5,814 nt of DNA, taken from the NCBI GenBank assembly GCA_039798745.1, contig JBDKFK010000049.1:1-5814 (forward strand), in the 5' to 3' direction. The first letter of the stretch is position 1. Every line of letters starts with the position of its first letter. This document shows positions 4,228 to 5,814 of the stretch, one piece after another. The DNA is from JBDKFK01 sp039798745. GTDB lineage: Bacteria > Patescibacteriota > Microgenomatia > UBA1406 > GWC2-37-13. The notes beneath the pieces are model-generated. The model saw only the letters and a list, made by a program, of their open reading frames with translations, was not told the origin of the DNA and searched no databases. Made by a program: the position numbers and the translations under genes.

Positions 4228-5271
4228 TTATTTGCTCTCTCTGTCCGCTTTGTCCACCGCAATCTTTTCTTTCACTTCCTTCTCAAGCTGTTGACGGAGT
4301 TTAGGATCTCCTGCCAAAGCCTCTTTTGTCTGTTCTTTACCCTGTCCGATAATCTTATCTTTATATTTGATGAATGCTCCGCTCTTTGTAAGTACACCCG
4401 CGGTTACCGCTGTATCAATAAGTCCTTCCTGGGTGTCCACACCGGAGGCAGTTATGGTAATCTCCGCTTCCTTAAAAGGAGGAGCTACTTTGTTTTTTAC
4501 TACCTTTGCACGTATACGCGCTCCGTAGACTTCATTATTGCGCTTAAGCGTCTCTATCTTACGGATATCCATACGAATAGACGCATAGAACTTAAGAGCA
4601 AGTCCGCCCGTGGTCGTTTCAGGGTTGCCGAACATAATACCAATCTTCAAACGAAGTTGATTGGTAAATATGATTGTTGTTTTTGATTTAGATAAAATAG
4701 CAGTTATTTTACGCAGAGCCTGAGACATAAGCCGGGCCTGAAGTCCCATCTGTGCGTCTCCCATCTCACCCTCTATTTCTGCGCGCGGAACCAGGGCTGC
4801 GACCGAGTCGACAACAATAAGATCAACTCCACCGGAACGGATGAGTGCTTCGGTTATTTCGAGGGCCTGTTCTCCTGTATCCGGTTGTGAAATGAGCAGA
4901 TTTTCCAGATCTACGCCTAGTATTTTGGCCCATGCCGGATCAAGCGCGTGTTCCGCGTCTATGAATGCGGCTACTCCACCCGCTTTCTGTGCTTCTGCAA
5001 TAAAGGTAAGACACAATGTTGTTTTACCCGATGCTTCCGGTCCGTACATCTCAACAATACGTCCCTTCGGAATACCACCCACACCAAGTGCCATATCCAG
5101 AGGCATAATACCGGAAGGAATCACCTCGACAGCCTGCACAGGTGCCGACCCAAAACGCATAATAGATCCTTTTCCAAACTGTTTCTGTATCTGTTCAAGA
5201 GCCATTTCTACTGCCTGTGATTTGCCATTAGCTTTGTCCTGTGCTTCTGAAGTTTTCTCTGAAGATTTCAT
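4228..5271 (-). CDS. recA: RecA recombinase
   Basis: A complete 347-residue protein of the usual length. It forms ATP-dependent filaments on single-stranded DNA, drives strand exchange and stimulates LexA-type self-cleavage. Visible motifs: Walker A GPEASGKTT (77-85, Lys83); the catalytic glutamate in FIDAEHALDP (Glu107, matching E. coli Glu96); Walker B LIVVDSVAAL (151-160, Asp155); the allosteric glutamine in NQLR (Gln205, matching Gln194); loop L2 with MFGNPETTTGG (213-223); and the C-terminal domain with IIGQGKEQT (307-315). Position 224, usually Asn (E. coli Asn213) or Arg, is Leu. The C-terminal tail is mixed in charge, not strongly acidic. The ATG at 5269-5271 is preceded by CAT and an in-frame TAA. 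No Shine-Dalgarno and no recognisable LexA box is seen upstream. Confidence 0.98.
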   Translation of the reverse strand: MKSSEKTSEAQDKANGKSQAVEMALEQIQKQFGKGSIMRFGSAPVQAVEVIPSGIMPLDMALGVGGIPKGRIVEMYGPEASGKTTLCLTFIAEAQKAGGVAAFIDAEHALDPAWAKILGVDLENLLISQPDTGEQALEITEALIRSGGVDLIVVDSVAALVPRAEIEGEMGDAQMGLQARLMSQALRKITAILSKSKTTIIFTNQLRLKIGIMFGNPETTTGGLALKFYASIRMDIRKIETLKRNNEVYGARIRAKVVKNKVAPPFKEAEITITASGVDTQEGLIDTAVTAGVLTKSGAFIKYKDKIIGQGKEQTKEALAGDPKLRQQLEKEVKEKIAVDKADRESK

Positions 5272-5455
5272 ATGTTAGATAAATAAAATTGTAATATTAA
5301 AACTCTCATTACTTTCGTCGGCGAAGTGATCAAAATTGAGCAAGAACGGATAAAACAAACCTAAGTACATAAAATTCTAGCAGAGTTTACAACAGATTAA
5401 AAGCGACAAATTTCACTATCGTTAAGAGTTATGAAGAGGAGATCAGGAGAATTAT
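5272..5455 (-). promoter_or_regulatory. recA upstream region with a possible extended -10 promoter
   Basis: The best promoter candidate on the minus strand is TGCTAGAAT (-10 TAGAAT at 5374-5379 with the TGn extension) and a poor -35 (TTTTAA, 5397-5402). It would start near 5367 and leave a leader of about 95 bases. A closer TACAAT lies 16 bases before the ATG without a -35. A small imperfect hairpin (TTCG...CGAA) lies around 5314-5326. I find no SOS box of the E. coli (CTGT-N8-ACAG) or Gram-positive (GAAC-N4-GTTC) type. The region is otherwise AT-rich and holds no gene. Confidence 0.35.
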
Positions 5456-5493
5456 ATAAAGCCCGCCCCCCGACGTTACGTCGGGGAGGCGGG
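5456..5493 (-). terminator. Terminator of the membrane-protein gene upstream of recA
   Basis: A very GC-rich hairpin: CCCGCC and CCCCGAC pair with GTCGGGG and GGCGGG (5462-5474 with 5480-5493), 13 bp with one bulged base and a five-base loop. It begins 10 bases after the stop codon. The U-tract is short and broken (TTTATATAAT on the transcript), so it is less typical than the other terminators here but the stem is strong. Confidence 0.7.
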
Positions 5494-5503
5494 ACTAAGT
5501 GGA

Positions 5504-5814
5504 TCACCTTCCTGGAAGGTTAATGTCGAGACTGTATAACAGAAACGACATAATCCACCCGAACAACACCGAAACACCGGCGACACCGAAGATGATGAGC
5601 ATCATCTTCATAGTCCGGGAATCGGTGAACCATTCCATTATTCCCCAGTAAAAGATGTAGATCTGCTCAGGGCTGGGTCCCCGTGCAGCTACCGGCCATT
5701 GGTAAAAATACTCCCGGCTTTGAGGCGGAAGGTAAACAACCGGCCAGCGTAGGCGCCGGTTCAGCGCCCGCGAAACAATCCCGGCGATCGCCAAGGAATC
5801 TCGGCCCTCAAAGA
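5504..5814 (-). CDS. Unrecognised single-pass membrane protein, C-terminal part (5' end beyond window)
   Basis: The frame ends in TGA at 5504-5506 and stays open to the window edge. A TTG at 5792-5794 with a GAGGG sequence about eleven bases upstream (5805-5809) could start a complete 96-residue protein, but read-through to the edge (FEGRDS before it) makes a partial gene at least as likely. Counting from the TTG, residues 1-55 are basic and aromatic (RALNRRLRW, YLPPQSREYFYQW, IYIFYWGIMEWF). A clear membrane segment follows at about 63-88 (MMLIIFGVAGVSVLFGWIMSFLLYSL), with a short tail. I recognise no family. A C-terminal membrane anchor is the main visible property. It lies upstream of recA on the same strand but is separated from it by a terminator. 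Local G+C is high (35 of 60 bases in 5701-5760). Confidence 0.6.
   Translation of the reverse strand, partial: FEGRDSLAIAGIVSRALNRRLRWPVVYLPPQSREYFYQWPVAARGPSPEQIYIFYWGIMEWFTDSRTMKMMLIIFGVAGVSVLFGWIMSFLLYSLDINLPGR

Noticed and set aside
5272..5455. SOS/LexA box upstream of recA
   Set aside because: I looked for CTGT-N8-ACAG, GAAC-N4-GTTC and GTTC-N7-GTTC patterns and found none; a GTTT/GTTC pair near 5344-5358 has the wrong spacing.
5452..5457. TATAAT on the minus strand as a recA promoter
   Set aside because: It sits in the tail of the upstream terminator, has no TGn extension and no -35, and is about 180 bases from the recA ATG.
5431..5523. 30-codon plus-strand frame between recA and the edge gene
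   Set aside because: It reads through a terminator hairpin and overlaps the end of a minus-strand gene, with no ribosome site.
1..5814. CRISPR array, tRNA or insertion sequence
   Set aside because: No regularly spaced repeats, no cloverleaf-like sequence with a CCA end and no transposase-like frame or terminal inverted repeats were seen on either strand.

Overview
The window carries a compact run of genes, all on the minus strand. Reading in the direction of transcription (high to low coordinates) they are: the 3' part of an unrecognised single-pass membrane protein (5504-5814, running off the edge), recA (4228-5271), recX (3666-4148), rny/ribonuclease Y (1954-3426), an HU-type DNA-binding protein (1435-1707), a DUF5667-like membrane-anchored protein (796-1338), an unrecognised 121-residue protein (169-534) and the 5' end of another unrecognised gene (1-125). 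I see no convincing plus-strand gene, tRNA, rRNA, CRISPR array or insertion sequence.

The organism is a bacterium. The DUF5667-like protein, the short housekeeping genes, the tight intergenic regions and the lack of Shine-Dalgarno sequences before several core genes suggest a member of the Patescibacteria (Candidate Phyla Radiation), perhaps Parcubacteria-like. This is inferred from family knowledge and is not proven by the sequence.

The genes form separately controlled units. The upstream membrane-protein gene ends in a GC-rich hairpin (5462-5493). recA and recX form an operon divided by a long hairpin with an imperfect U-tract, which should let only part of transcription reach recX, RecA's modulator. 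rny follows after a 239-base gap and ends at a strong terminator (1902-1937). HU has its own sigma70-type promoter (1803-1831), a hairpin at its 5' end, and a 12-bp-stem terminator (1383-1416). Directly after that terminator lies a near-consensus promoter (1348-1376) whose predicted start site falls only a few bases before the DUF5667 start codon, so that mRNA is probably leaderless. The 121-residue gene has an extended -10 promoter overlapped by a 14-bp palindrome and a roughly 200-base leader rich in hairpins.

The core genes (recA, recX, rny, HU) cover recombination and its control, mRNA turnover and nucleoid structure. The two ends of the window look different: sampled lines there contain about 57-58% G+C, against about 42-48% in sampled lines of the core, and their proteins are not recognised. 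The points most worth following are the structured leader with its palindromic operator-like site, the RNase Y with an apparent amphipathic helix in place of the usual transmembrane anchor, the leaderless DUF5667 transcript, and the recA-recX hairpin.
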